19,463 nucleotides of DNA. It comes from CAYZXL01 sp964482435. Lineage in GTDB: Bacteria; Auribacterota; JABMQX01. Each line of letters begins with the position of its first letter. Position 1 is the first letter of the stretch. The stretch lies in assembly GCA_964482435.1 (NCBI GenBank), contig CAYZXL010000076.1:1-19463 (forward strand), given 5' to 3'. The notes below the pieces were generated by a model, which was not told the origin of the DNA, did not search any database, and saw only the letters and a program-made list of their open reading frames with translations. Positions 1-7,622 of the stretch are shown one piece after another. A program made the translations under genes and the position numbers.

Positions 1-699
1 CCGGGCCCGGGAACCCATCGCAGGCATAAGGTACAACAACAACAGGAGGCTCGTGATAATGTCTCTGGCGAGGTGGTTGGGATTGCCCGTGGTGAAAACC
101 AGTCGCGGCGCAAGCGACCACCTTGGCAAAATTGCCGATACGAGGATGGCCAACAAGGTGCCCGCAATGAAGCAGGACGATACAGCCGACAGTTCGTACC
201 GGGTTTGCACAGAAGCCTGGATGAGGATCCAGAATAGAGCGAGCTGAGCGATAGTGAGGACCAGAAGAATGGGTGTGCCGGACTTTTGTTTCGCCCACAG
301 GAACGACAACGCTGTCCAGGCGCCGAAAAGAAGCATCCAGCGGCTGGGCTTGTCGAAACGGAGGACGGCGCGCCTCAACTGGGATTTGACGAGGAAAGCG
401 GCGAAAGTGACGACCCCGACGGCCTTGGTTGCGGCGATCCAGCCCCCCGCGAACGCATAAAGCTCGTCAACGGGCACAAGAAAAACCATGAGGCATAGAC
501 CGACAAGCGGCTCGAAGAGGATGGCTGCCCCTACCGTGAAACCAAGGAGGACGTAAACACCAGCTTTGGCAACGGTCCCCTGGGCGAAGAAATACGCCCA
601 CGCCACCCCCGCGGAGCACAAAATGACGATGCCAGCGACAAGAAGAAGAATTCCTCGCTTGCGCTCGGCGACTGCGCCGGGGAGACCGTAATCGAGCAT
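1..699 (-). CDS. O-antigen ligase/polymerase family membrane protein, N-terminal part (runs off left edge)
   Basis: An open frame starts at an ATG at 697-699 and stays open to base 1, giving 233 residues without a stop, so the gene continues outside the window. The product is very hydrophobic. I count about six membrane segments, near residues 16-39, 46-76, 84-104, 120-136, 142-161 and 171-191, and another beginning near 214. After the sixth segment comes GNPNHLARDI (206-215), which resembles the NPN/N-x-hydrophobic region at the start of the Wzy_C (O-antigen ligase) domain. Family members ligate O-antigen to lipid A-core, or polymerise repeat units, on the periplasmic face of the inner membrane. 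A Wzx flippase and glycosyltransferases just upstream fit this role. Ligase and polymerase cannot be told apart without the C-terminal periplasmic loop. The ribosome-binding site is weak, and a promoter candidate lies about 90 bases upstream of the start. Confidence 0.78.
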   Translation of the reverse strand, partial: MLDYGLPGAVAERKRGILLLVAGIVILCSAGVAWAYFFAQGTVAKAGVYVLLGFTVGAAILFEPLVGLCLMVFLVPVDELYAFAGGWIAATKAVGVVTFAAFLVKSQLRRAVLRFDKPSRWMLLFGAWTALSFLWAKQKSGTPILLVLTIAQLALFWILIQASVQTRYELSAVSSCFIAGTLLAILVSAILPRWSLAPRLVFTTGNPNHLARDIITSLLLLLYLMPAMGSRAR

Positions 700-789
700 G
701 GACCCATCTCTGGTTAATGTTCGCGAGCCCTACAGGCCGCGGCAACCGGCGACACCAGCCAGTTCCCGCCCAAAGGCATACCGTGTTGA

Positions 790-819
790 ATTCTAACGCG
801 CCGTTGCGCGCCGTGGCAA
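790..819 (-). promoter_or_regulatory. Sigma70-like promoter upstream of the ligase/polymerase gene
   Basis: On the minus strand TTGCCA (814-819) and TAGAAT (790-795) are separated by 18 bases. Each matches the -35 and -10 consensus at 5 of 6 positions. Initiation near 783 would give a leader of about 85 bases before the ATG at 699. The site sits in the 165-base gap after the glycosyltransferase gene, just past a hairpin, which suggests the ligase gene is its own transcription unit. Only the sequence match supports this. Confidence 0.4.
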
Positions 820-854
820 CAAAGAAGTAAACCCTGCGCGACGAACCCTGGTGT

Positions 855-876
855 CGCCCGGCGCTCAAGCCGGGCG
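855..876 (-). terminator. Strong hairpin over the glycosyltransferase stop codon, possible terminator
   Basis: CGCCCGGC (855-862) and GCCGGGCG (869-876) form a perfect 8-bp stem around a 6-base loop that contains the TGA stop (865-867) of the upstream gene. No U-rich run follows on the minus strand, so this is not a classical intrinsic terminator. It could pause transcription, stabilise the mRNA end, or be one of the dispersed palindromes seen elsewhere in the window. Confidence 0.3.
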
Positions 877-2250
877 AGGTGATTTGTCTGCCCCGGTGGA
901 CAGGACCCCGTCGAGGATCGCCGCAAGCTGTCCGGTCAGAAGCGGTCGCTCGAATCGGCGAATCACGCCGTCGGCTCCGTGGTATGCGACCACACCTTTC
1001 GTCTGATGCTCCAGATAGAAGTTGAGAATTGCTTCCTTAATCTCCTGTCGGTTGGCCGGGTCAACGACCGTGCCCGCGTTGGCCTCGCGGATGAGTTGAG
1101 CAGCGACGCCTCGCTTTGGAACCAGAGCGAGTATGGGGCGGCGGGCGCCGAGGTATTCAAACACCTTGCCGGTGTATACGCCGAGACCCAAGGAATCGCC
1201 CCGCACAATGAGCAACAGGACCGAAGCGCTCATCTGCTCGCGGATGGTGTCGCAGTGAGAAAGGCCGACCTGGACAGACACCACATCCGAAAGCCCCAGT
1301 TTCTGGGCAAGGTGACCGGTCTGCTGGGCGTATGTCTCGATTATCCTGACGCGAATCCTGTCCCTGGGGAGAATCCCCTGCTCGATAAGCTCCGCGAGGG
1401 CTGTCAAGAACGGTGCAGGGCTTCCTGCTTCGCCGGCGAAGGTGCCAGTGTAAGTGACGGTGAACGTCGGTGCCGGGCTGGGAGATGCCGCGGCAAAGTC
1501 GTCGGGGTCGTAGCCGTTGGTGATGGCGCAGAGCTTCCGTTCGATTCCTTTCACTCTGAGTTTGGCGAAGTTCTCCACCATCGGTCCGGAGACTCCGATA
1601 ACGGCGTCGGCGTTTTTCATGACTCTCCGTTCGAGAAACCTGTCCACAGGTTTGCGAATCGCCCAGAAGGGCATTTCCACAAGACTGGGGTTCTGGGACC
1701 AGGGGTCACGGAAATCGGCCACCCAGGGCTTGCCGGTCAGACGCTTCAGTCTAAGGGCGATTAGATGCGCTGTGAAAGGAGGAGCGGAGGAGAGGATGAC
1801 GTCAATCTCTCTCCTCTTGATGGCCGAAAGACCCGCTCGCACTCCAAAGGGAAACCAACCTATATCCGGGTCGGGGACGAAGACAAACGTATTGGCGAGG
1901 GTCCAGACGAGATTTCCCAATCGGGGTGCGGTGATCTTGCTCAGTTCAGGCATCGAGGCAGTCTGGGAAATCTTTTTCTTCGTTGCGCCGGAGAGGAGTT
2001 TTCTTCCGGCGAATCTGATGTCGAAGAAAGGAGTTCGGATGACATGGGGATAGGCTTCGTTCGCCACCGATTCCGGACTTGAAGCGATAGCGCGATAGGG
2101 ACCCAGCGATTCGGTCAGAACGTGAGGCTCCCAGCCCCATTGGGGGAGATATTTGACGAAGCTCGCAATCCGGTGGGCTCCCGGGCCGATGGAAGGCGGG
2201 AACGCCGAAGTAACAATTAAAACCTTTTTTTTCTGGCTACTGGTGCGCAT
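865..2250 (-). CDS. GT4-type glycosyltransferase
   Basis: Predicted 461-residue GT-B glycosyltransferase of the GT4 (glycosyl_transf_4/1) type, expected to add a sugar from a nucleotide donor to a lipid-linked oligosaccharide on the cytoplasmic side of the membrane. The N-terminus has the Rossmann strand and glycine-containing loop typical of these enzymes: VLIVTSAFPPSIGPGAHR, about residues 10-27. Mid-protein WVADFRDPWS and later CAITNGYDPDDF match acceptor-side and linker motifs common in WcaI/WbuB-like members. The C-terminal KVFEYLGARRPILALVP is the donor-binding region with the usual E. I chose the ATG at 2250 because the family fold begins just after it. The frame is open for 49 more codons upstream, but those residues look non-coding and overlap a promoter-like site. 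Donor and acceptor cannot be deduced. Confidence 0.85.
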   Translation of the reverse strand: MRTSSQKKKVLIVTSAFPPSIGPGAHRIASFVKYLPQWGWEPHVLTESLGPYRAIASSPESVANEAYPHVIRTPFFDIRFAGRKLLSGATKKKISQTASMPELSKITAPRLGNLVWTLANTFVFVPDPDIGWFPFGVRAGLSAIKRREIDVILSSAPPFTAHLIALRLKRLTGKPWVADFRDPWSQNPSLVEMPFWAIRKPVDRFLERRVMKNADAVIGVSGPMVENFAKLRVKGIERKLCAITNGYDPDDFAAASPSPAPTFTVTYTGTFAGEAGSPAPFLTALAELIEQGILPRDRIRVRIIETYAQQTGHLAQKLGLSDVVSVQVGLSHCDTIREQMSASVLLLIVRGDSLGLGVYTGKVFEYLGARRPILALVPKRGVAAQLIREANAGTVVDPANRQEIKEAILNFYLEHQTKGVVAYHGADGVIRRFERPLLTGQLAAILDGVLSTGADKSPRPA

Positions 2251-2283
2251 TGGATGTAGAGCAGAGCGTGTCGCCTCATAAGT

Positions 2284-2312
2284 ATCATACCAGAACGGCA
2301 CGCCCGTCGCCA
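2284..2312 (-). promoter_or_regulatory. Extended -10 promoter candidate before the GT4 gene
   Basis: On the minus strand TGGTATGAT (2284-2292) matches an extended -10 element (TGn plus TATGAT, 5 of 6 to consensus). A weak -35 (TGGCGA, 2307-2312) lies 17 bases upstream. Initiation near 2277 would leave about 27 bases before the ATG at 2250. The 260-base gap after the flippase gene leaves room for a separate promoter. Sequence match only. Confidence 0.33.
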
Positions 2313-2452
2313 GACAATCCCAACGGTCCCGGGGCGCCTGTCGGGCCACAAGGGCGCTCTGTGGACGGCCTCCCGGTGCTGCGGCAACGGGCGGCACAAA
2401 CAGTCGCCGTGGACTCTCCCGCGAGGAGGGTGTGGGCGTGCGGGGCCTGGGG

Positions 2453-2472
2453 TTCCGGGTTTTTCCCCGGAA
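2453..2472 (-). terminator. Hairpin downstream of the flippase gene, possible terminator
   Basis: TTCCGGG (2453-2459) and CCCGGAA (2466-2472) form a 7-bp stem with a 6-base loop, about 40 bases beyond the flippase stop. The loop is A-rich on the minus strand and no T-run follows, so Rho-independent termination is doubtful. Apart from this hairpin and the promoter candidate I see nothing else in 2251-2509. Confidence 0.25.
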
Positions 2473-2509
2473 GGAAAGTGGGCCCGCGGGGCGCCGTTCC
2501 CGACCGGGC

Positions 2510-3964
2510 TTACTGGCTCGTCTGGCGACTAAAAAGATTCTTCAGGTGATGGGGATGGACCAAACCGACGAGAAAGGCGAGCGGCACAAAGAGCAGGCAC
2601 ATGCCCGCCTTCAGCCCGAGTGCAAGAGCGCCGGTGTCGGGCACCAAGAATTTGTCAACGGCGATCAGCACCCAGGAAAATCCTGCGGACAGAAGCACCG
2701 GGCCAAAACGGTAGGGGATGGGATAGCTCTTCTGGCTGACGGGAAACAAATACGCGACGGCAGCGAGAGAAGAAAGCATGCTGGCGATGGCGGCGCCATC
2801 TCTGCCGAGGAAGGGAACCAGGGCAAAGTTGAATAAAAGGCTCGCCAGTGCCGCAACGAAGATGCTGGTGGCGATAGGCATGGATTTCTTCACAATGGAA
2901 GGGCCCAGTGCCGCAATGCTTAACGACCCGTCTATCACGAAGGTGAACGTCAGAAAAGGAACGCTGGAGGCTGCCGCAAAATACTTCTGTGTCGTCAGAA
3001 CGGAAAAAATGACCATGGAAAACAGCGATACCCCCGTGCTCAGAAAGCAACCCACAAACGCGTAAGCGGTCAAAACTCGCGCGTATCCTGCACGGGCGTG
3101 CTCCTCCTTGAGGATCGAGTAGGCGAAAGGACCCCAGGCCTGTCGGAAGGCCTCCGCGAAAAGTGCCACGCCTGAGGAGACCGACACGGCGATGGCGTAC
3201 AGGCCGACCTCGGATTTGCCCCAGAAGCCCTGGAGAATGAGACGGTTGGAAGAAGCCTGCACCCAGGAAGCGATGGCAGCAGGAACCAGCGGCAACCCGA
3301 AGATGAGCATAGGCTTCAGCCGTCCCCAGGAAAAGTGGGTGGGGGCTATCCAGCTTCTCAGGATAACTGCGGCAACCACCGCAATCACTGCTCCCCAGAT
3401 AAGCCGTGCCGAATAGATTCCCGTCAACCCCCATCGGTAATAAAGGACAAAGAGCACTGTCAGGCCGATAATCCCAAGAGTGTTGGTGGTGGAAAAGATG
3501 CTTGTAGTCCATGCGCGACGCTGATACCGCAGCCAGCTTCCTGTGAGTTTGACGAATGCACCAAGGGGGATGACAAAGGCGGCCAGGCGTATCAAGGCTG
3601 CATGGCCGGCCGAGCCAAGAAGAAGAAGGGAAACCTGCGGCGCCATGAGGAAGAGAACTGAGCTGGCTGCACAACCCACGCCAAACTGGCACCAGAACCA
3701 CGAAGCGATGGTCACTTTGCGATGGTGCATTTCAGCGGTGTCGTAGAACCAGCGAGCCGAGGAATTGTCAAGTCCAAGAACGACAAATACCGCAATGAGG
3801 CCCGTGAAGGTGTCAATGAGTGTTACAACTCCATATTCGCTCGGAGAAAAAACTCGCGTGTAAACGGGAATGAGAAAGACTCCAATGAACCTGGCGATGG
3901 TGCCCGAGATCCCATAAATCGCCGACTCCCCTGCCAGACGACTGAGATACTTCCGGGTGGTCAT
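2510..3964 (-). CDS. Wzx-like polysaccharide flippase (MATE/MOP superfamily)
   Basis: A 484-residue integral membrane protein with roughly 12-14 hydrophobic segments along its whole length, the size and layout of MOP-superfamily flippases (Wzx/RfbX/MurJ type). The N-terminal pattern, with a short basic leader, GISGTIARFIGVFLIPVYTR (about 19-38) and then FSPSEYGVVTL, is typical of polysaccharide biosynthesis proteins of the polysacc_synt family. A second amphipathic half follows near residues 210-260, with LPLVPAAIASWVQASSNRLIL. It is expected to move undecaprenyl-pyrophosphate-linked repeat units from the cytoplasmic to the periplasmic leaflet. It is flanked by glycosyltransferases and lies upstream of a Wzy/WaaL-type gene, which fits the Wzx/Wzy route. 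The ATG at 3964 has only a weak ribosome-binding site. The gap from the upstream gene is 52 bases, so co-transcription is likely. Confidence 0.88.
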   Translation of the reverse strand: MTTRKYLSRLAGESAIYGISGTIARFIGVFLIPVYTRVFSPSEYGVVTLIDTFTGLIAVFVVLGLDNSSARWFYDTAEMHHRKVTIASWFWCQFGVGCAASSVLFLMAPQVSLLLLGSAGHAALIRLAAFVIPLGAFVKLTGSWLRYQRRAWTTSIFSTTNTLGIIGLTVLFVLYYRWGLTGIYSARLIWGAVIAVVAAVILRSWIAPTHFSWGRLKPMLIFGLPLVPAAIASWVQASSNRLILQGFWGKSEVGLYAIAVSVSSGVALFAEAFRQAWGPFAYSILKEEHARAGYARVLTAYAFVGCFLSTGVSLFSMVIFSVLTTQKYFAAASSVPFLTFTFVIDGSLSIAALGPSIVKKSMPIATSIFVAALASLLFNFALVPFLGRDGAAIASMLSSLAAVAYLFPVSQKSYPIPYRFGPVLLSAGFSWVLIAVDKFLVPDTGALALGLKAGMCLLFVPLAFLVGLVHPHHLKNLFSRQTSQ

Positions 3965-4016
3965 GGGTTGTCTTTCAGGTCGTCTCCAACAAGTTGCTGT
4001 ATGCGCTTACCAACGT

Positions 4017-5084
4017 TCATTTCTTCCGTTTTTTTCGCAGCAGCTCCTCGTATAGGCGAACAAGCTGGCGCGCGATTTTGTGCGCGTCGTGGTACTCTTC
4101 GACGTAGGCGCGACTGCGGCGACCGATTTCATGACGTCGCTGGCCATCTTCCAGCAGGTCCCTCAGTACGTCGGCAAGGTTATCCTGGTTCGCGTTGACA
4201 ATTGGAAGATCGGGGGGGTACTTCGCGAGAAGAGATGGCTTGATGTAGCAAACGGTAGGCTTGCCGAATGCCATAGCCTCCAGGGCAGCCAGACCGTAGG
4301 CCCCACCGACGAATTGATCGAGCATGATGTCGCATTGACGGACTATACTCAGGGCGTAAGCCCGCGGAACGCCGTGGATGAGCCTGAAGTCGAAGTTATG
4401 GGAGCTCTTGAGCTGACCAATTGCGTTTAAGACCGCCTGAGTGCCTTTAGTCACCTTGTGAGATGGACAGTGGACAACTAATGGTCTTCGTTCGGTTGCG
4501 CGGGGGTACACGGCTTCAAAGTCGGAGAGCAAAATCCGCTGTCTTGTGAGATGGGGTGATGGGAACAAGTCCTTTTGAACATATGGAAGAAGGTGAAGGT
4601 CTGGGAGAAGGCACTCAAAGCCATAGCCTGCGAATTTGGCCTGCAGACGGCGAGATGCAGCGAAGCTCCCGGTCCGCACTTCTGAATTACGACAAAGCTC
4701 AGCCCAATAGGGATTGTCAGCCGACGCTACTTCCGGAATGCGGATGTCGGTGCCCCAGAATTCCACGATGCGCGCCTTATTCATGAGCGCCGCACATTTA
4801 AGGTCGAGGTCGTAGCGTAGGACGGCGTCGCTGTAGTGCCAATGAATCACGTCCGCCCACCGCAGAGCAGAAAGAATCCCACGCCACAGCGTGAGAGTTT
4901 GTAACCAACGACGCACGGGGTGTCGCGAATGATGTTCGGAGGAAAAGGTCTCAATCCCTCTGCTGTCTTGAATTGGGTGGTTGTCAATCACCAACCCGCG
5001 GGCGTCAACGCCGATGTCGCGAAGAGCGCGCACTGTCACCGAGATCTGGGAAGCAACGTTAGAGGGGAGGTGTAAGACTTTCAT
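4017..5084 (-). CDS. GT4-family glycosyltransferase
   Basis: A 355-residue GT-B protein. The N-terminus (MKVLHLPSNVASQ) opens the acceptor domain, and the segment WADVIHWHYSDAVLRYDLDL (75-94) resembles the region that in GT4 members recalls where the partner sugar binds. The nucleotide-sugar half starts near residue 200 (VHCPSHKVTKGTQ, a strand plus lysine-containing loop). It ends with GLAALEAMAFGKPTVCYI, the classic E-x-M-A-x-G-K-P donor-site motif. It closes with a very basic tail (LLRKKRKK), often seen in peripheral membrane glycosyltransferases. It should extend the lipid-linked repeat unit before flipping. The start at 5084 is the only ATG near the Rossmann strand, but no good Shine-Dalgarno precedes it. 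Substrate unknown. Confidence 0.85.
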   Translation of the reverse strand: MKVLHLPSNVASQISVTVRALRDIGVDARGLVIDNHPIQDSRGIETFSSEHHSRHPVRRWLQTLTLWRGILSALRWADVIHWHYSDAVLRYDLDLKCAALMNKARIVEFWGTDIRIPEVASADNPYWAELCRNSEVRTGSFAASRRLQAKFAGYGFECLLPDLHLLPYVQKDLFPSPHLTRQRILLSDFEAVYPRATERRPLVVHCPSHKVTKGTQAVLNAIGQLKSSHNFDFRLIHGVPRAYALSIVRQCDIMLDQFVGGAYGLAALEAMAFGKPTVCYIKPSLLAKYPPDLPIVNANQDNLADVLRDLLEDGQRRHEIGRRSRAYVEEYHDAHKIARQLVRLYEELLRKKRKK

Positions 5085-5166
5085 CTGGCAATGTATTTGC
5101 AGCTTTTCGTCGCCTCCGTGGGAGTCGAAAAGGTTCTATTTGCTGCGCTGGTTCATCAAATTTCGA

Positions 5167-5277
5167 TCACCTCTCCAAGGCTTCCCGTCGGCCGGCGACA
5201 TCCTCAGCAAACTCCCACTCCTCCTGTGGCAGTACGTCTTTGGCGGCATGAACGATAGCCTCTGGATGAGAATGCAT
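5167..5277 (-). CDS. Possible 36-residue small ORF between acyltransferase and glycosyltransferase
   Basis: An ATG at 5277, three bases after the upstream gene's stop codon, opens 36 codons with an acidic, protein-like composition (for example LPQEEWEFAEDV). The frame ends in TGA at 5167 and then stays open again almost to the next gene. It could be a small protein, a decayed gene tail, or chance. No Shine-Dalgarno is evident and I do not recognise a family. The rest of 5085-5279 shows nothing else. Confidence 0.15.
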   Translation of the reverse strand: MHSHPEAIVHAAKDVLPQEEWEFAEDVAGRREALER

Positions 5278-5279
5278 CG

Positions 5280-6227
5280 TTACACGTTGGACGGGCCTTG
5301 GGAAAGAGCCCTCTGCAGTGCTCGCAGAAATTGATCATGCGGCATAGCGAAGTTACCCGTAACTGTTCGGCCTGGCTGTACATCTCTTACCACGACGGCT
5401 CCCAAAGAGATCCTTGCTCCCCGGCCAATAGTCAGGTTATCCGAAATCGAGGCACCGGGGCCTATCCAGACGTCGTCATGAATTACTGTTGACCCTCCGA
5501 GGGTGACCGAGGCCGCGAGCATGCAGCGGCGGCCAATACGGCACGCGTGAGCCACATGGATCAGGTTGTCAAGCTTGGTCTCCTCCGCGATGACCGTATC
5601 AGAGGCGAAAACATGTTTGTCTATCGCGCACAGCGCGCCAATTTCCACCCTATCGCCAATCTGGACTCCACCAGCATGGGGGATAACGATGCGGTGCCCC
5701 TTCAGCAGCTTGCATTCGAACCCTGTGCTCCCGATGACCACACCGGGCTGCAGGACGACCTCGTTGCCTATCGTGGTGCCTGGCAAGAGAACCACGTGAT
5801 CCCCAATGATACAATTGTCCCCAATGACGACTCCGTCGTGGACAATTGCCGAGCGAGATACGCTGCTCTTGCCTACGATTCGTTTAGCCCGGTGGCTCGG
5901 GTTATTGTAGAAGGTTGTCTCCTGGATGAGCGTGAGGTGCAGCTCCCAAAAGGTCTCACGAGGGTTGTCAACGAAGACTGCGAATCGTGAACCGAGATCG
6001 AAGGGACAGCCCCTGTAGACATCCTCGGTCGTAATCACGCCTCCCACCGAACCGTTTTCCAGTGCGAGACGCAACTGTCCCACTGTCTCAGCAAAGACCA
6101 ACAGTGGGGTTGCAAAGGTGGAAGAAGGCAAACCCAGTGAGGCGATGATCGAGTGCTTCCCGGTCACCGAGGCGCCGGGGATCAAATCGCTCAGTTGTGA
6201 GGAAGGGAGTTGGCCGAAGGAAATCAT
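5280..6227 (-). CDS. LpxD-like sugar N-acyltransferase (left-handed beta-helix), copy 1
   Basis: A 315-residue protein with an N-terminal domain resembling the LpxD uridine-binding region (about 1-100), then hexapeptide repeats of the left-handed beta-helix type from about residue 115 to 290 (VVIGDNCIIGDHVVLLPGTT and similar). LpxD hallmarks are present: GGVQIGDRVEIGALCAIDK, and LDNLIHVAHACRIG, whose first histidine corresponds to the LpxD catalytic base. LpxD transfers 3-hydroxyacyl groups from ACP to UDP-acyl-glucosamine in lipid A synthesis. No other lipid A gene lies here, and a private ACP and ketoacyl synthase precede it, so acylation of an amino sugar in the surface glycan is more likely. 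Residues in the usual GYGF position read STGFECK, so the acyl pocket may differ. A GGAGG six bases before the ATG at 6227 supports the start. Confidence 0.85.
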   Translation of the reverse strand: MISFGQLPSSQLSDLIPGASVTGKHSIIASLGLPSSTFATPLLVFAETVGQLRLALENGSVGGVITTEDVYRGCPFDLGSRFAVFVDNPRETFWELHLTLIQETTFYNNPSHRAKRIVGKSSVSRSAIVHDGVVIGDNCIIGDHVVLLPGTTIGNEVVLQPGVVIGSTGFECKLLKGHRIVIPHAGGVQIGDRVEIGALCAIDKHVFASDTVIAEETKLDNLIHVAHACRIGRRCMLAASVTLGGSTVIHDDVWIGPGASISDNLTIGRGARISLGAVVVRDVQPGRTVTGNFAMPHDQFLRALQRALSQGPSNV

Positions 6228-6261
6228 CTTGTTCCTCCAATTGGGTTGGCGACTTATCTTA

Positions 6262-7341
6262 TCATCTCTGCACGCAGGAGTTGTGCGCTGTATCCCCCCG
6301 GGGATTAATCGGATCCATCCCCCATGTCAGCGTGCAGCCGGCCCAGGAAAGGCCAACCCCAAATCCGACAAGCATCAGTCTCATGCCCGGCTTGAGTTTG
6401 CCTTCATCCAGGAGCTTCCGCAAGGTCATAGGTATTGTCGCGGACACAGTGTTTCCTACGTCCTCGATGTATATCGGGACTTTTTCAGGGGGAACGCGCA
6501 TCTGTTTCCTGAGGCTGTTCATCAGAATCAGGCTCGCCTGATGCATCACGTAAAAATCTATGTCCCCGGGGCCAAGGTTTGCTCTTTTTAGAAGGGCGTG
6601 CACGACACGCGGGACCGTGGACATCACAAAAGTGAATATCTCCGGCCCATTCATTGCGAGATTCTCCGCTGTTCGGACACATCCACTGTCGTCAATCTCC
6701 TCGCGGGCGGTCTCCGCCGAGCGAGGTAACCTTGCGCCCCCCGCACGCACGATGAGACATGCCGCGCGAGCGCCATCTGTCCCCGCCGCAAATTCCTCAA
6801 GGCCTGCCCGGCACCCATCAACTCCACGGATCAGGGTAGCTGCGGCGCCGTCACCGAATAGAGCGCGCACAGTTCTGTCTCTCGGGTGGATTAATTTCGA
6901 GTAGGTATCCGCTGTCAACAACAACGCGCAACGAGCCATCCGCGATTCCAGGAAGGCCTTTGCGACAGCCAATCCTCCCACGAAACCTGTGCAGCCAAGA
7001 TTGAGGTCGAAGGTTGAGATCTCTTTGCTTAGGCCTATGCGGTGCTGCAAGAGAGAGGAGGTCTGAGGTAATAGGTAATCCGGACACTGGGTGCAGAATA
7101 GTAACAAGTCAATTTCCTCGCGAGGCACGGTGGTTTGGGAGAAGAGCGACTCTGCTGCTTTCACTGCCAAATCACTTGCTGTCTCATCGGGGCCGACTAT
7201 ATGGCGAGAACGCACTCCAGTCTTATCGTAGAGAAGGTTCATATCCCAGTCCGGGTTTTCTTCAGCCAGGTTCTCGTTTGTAACGACCTGAGATGGCAGA
7301 TAGACGGCGATGGAGTCTATTACTGCTCTTGTATTAAGCAT
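6262..7341 (-). CDS. 3-oxoacyl-ACP synthase III-like (FabH family) ketoacyl synthase
   Basis: A 359-residue thiolase-fold enzyme with the full KAS III triad: Cys117 in NLGCTGF, His267 in YVMHQAS and Asn297 in EDVGNTVS. The flexible-loop region (FGDGAAATL, 162-170) is also FabH-like. FabH condenses an acyl-CoA starter with malonyl-ACP. Stand-alone homologues in sugar clusters make dedicated short acyl chains rather than housekeeping fatty acids. At 359 residues it is longer than a typical FabH (about 315-330); the extra length lies partly in the insertion around 190-225 and the C-terminal tail. The gene starts 12 bases after the ACP stop, with GGGAGAG upstream of the ATG, and is followed 34 bases later by an LpxD-like gene. 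A single ACP-synthase-transferase operon is therefore strongly suggested. Starter and chain length cannot be read from the sequence. Confidence 0.88.
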   Translation of the reverse strand: MLNTRAVIDSIAVYLPSQVVTNENLAEENPDWDMNLLYDKTGVRSRHIVGPDETASDLAVKAAESLFSQTTVPREEIDLLLFCTQCPDYLLPQTSSLLQHRIGLSKEISTFDLNLGCTGFVGGLAVAKAFLESRMARCALLLTADTYSKLIHPRDRTVRALFGDGAAATLIRGVDGCRAGLEEFAAGTDGARAACLIVRAGGARLPRSAETAREEIDDSGCVRTAENLAMNGPEIFTFVMSTVPRVVHALLKRANLGPGDIDFYVMHQASLILMNSLRKQMRVPPEKVPIYIEDVGNTVSATIPMTLRKLLDEGKLKPGMRLMLVGFGVGLSWAGCTLTWGMDPINPRGDTAHNSCVQR

Positions 7342-7353
7342 ACGGCACTCTCC

Positions 7354-7590
7354 CTAATCTTCTATGGCGCCCGCTTGTCGCAGCGCGGCGATAATGCCTT
7401 CCACCGACCGAATCGCGTACAATCCAATGGCGTCGACATCCACGCCTTTATCGGCCAGCTCCGCGAGGAGAGTCACATGGCCGATTGAGTCCCAACTGGG
7501 GATCGAGTCCGAGGTGCTATCGAACTTGACCGTTCCTGGTGAAACGTCGAGGGCGTGATCCATCAATCTGAACAAATCAGAAACCTTCAT
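7354..7590 (-). CDS. Acyl carrier protein (dedicated, intact copy)
   Basis: A 78-residue acidic protein of ACP size with the phosphopantetheine attachment site at Ser35 in SWDSIGHV (compare the DSL motif of canonical ACPs). Helix I (MKVSDLFRLMDHAL), the D-S-x-P-S-W-D-S-x-G-H centre and helix IV (RSVEGIIAALRQ) are recognisable. I chose ATG 7590 because GGAGG lies five bases upstream. The frame stays open 12 codons further, but those residues are not ACP-like. It would be charged by a 4'-phosphopantetheinyl transferase elsewhere. It would carry the acyl chain made by the KAS III-like enzyme directly downstream and donate it to an LpxD-like transferase. A truncated second copy of this gene lies at 10272-10460. 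Confidence 0.88.
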   Translation of the reverse strand: MKVSDLFRLMDHALDVSPGTVKFDSTSDSIPSWDSIGHVTLLAELADKGVDVDAIGLYAIRSVEGIIAALRQAGAIED

Positions 7591-7594
7591 CTTT
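7403..7594 (-). repeat. 192-base direct repeat, copy A (within the ACP gene)
   Basis: Bases 7403-7594 match 10273-10464 at a constant offset of 2870 with four differences that I count by eye (7415, 7446, 7473, 7555). The repeat covers the ACP start and its first 63 codons and ends abruptly on the 3' side, where this copy continues into the true ACP C-terminus. Similarity fades upstream of the start codon rather than ending sharply. Confidence 0.93.
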
Positions 7595-7622
7595 TCCTCC
7601 CAATTCTGTGCATGACGCGGAT

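Noticed and set aside
467..926. Minus-strand frames crossing the ligase start and the gap before it
   Set aside because: Arginine- and cysteine-rich translations that overlap the clearly membrane-protein frame starting at 699; they look like noise.
865..2397. Longer start for the GT4 gene (510 codons)
   Set aside because: The extra 49 residues do not fit the fold and overlap a promoter-like element; the family N-terminus begins after the ATG at 2250.
2655..3701. 348-codon minus-strand frame inside the flippase gene
   Set aside because: It overlaps the membrane-spanning flippase in another frame, is rich in His, Arg, Cys and Pro, and shows no domain.
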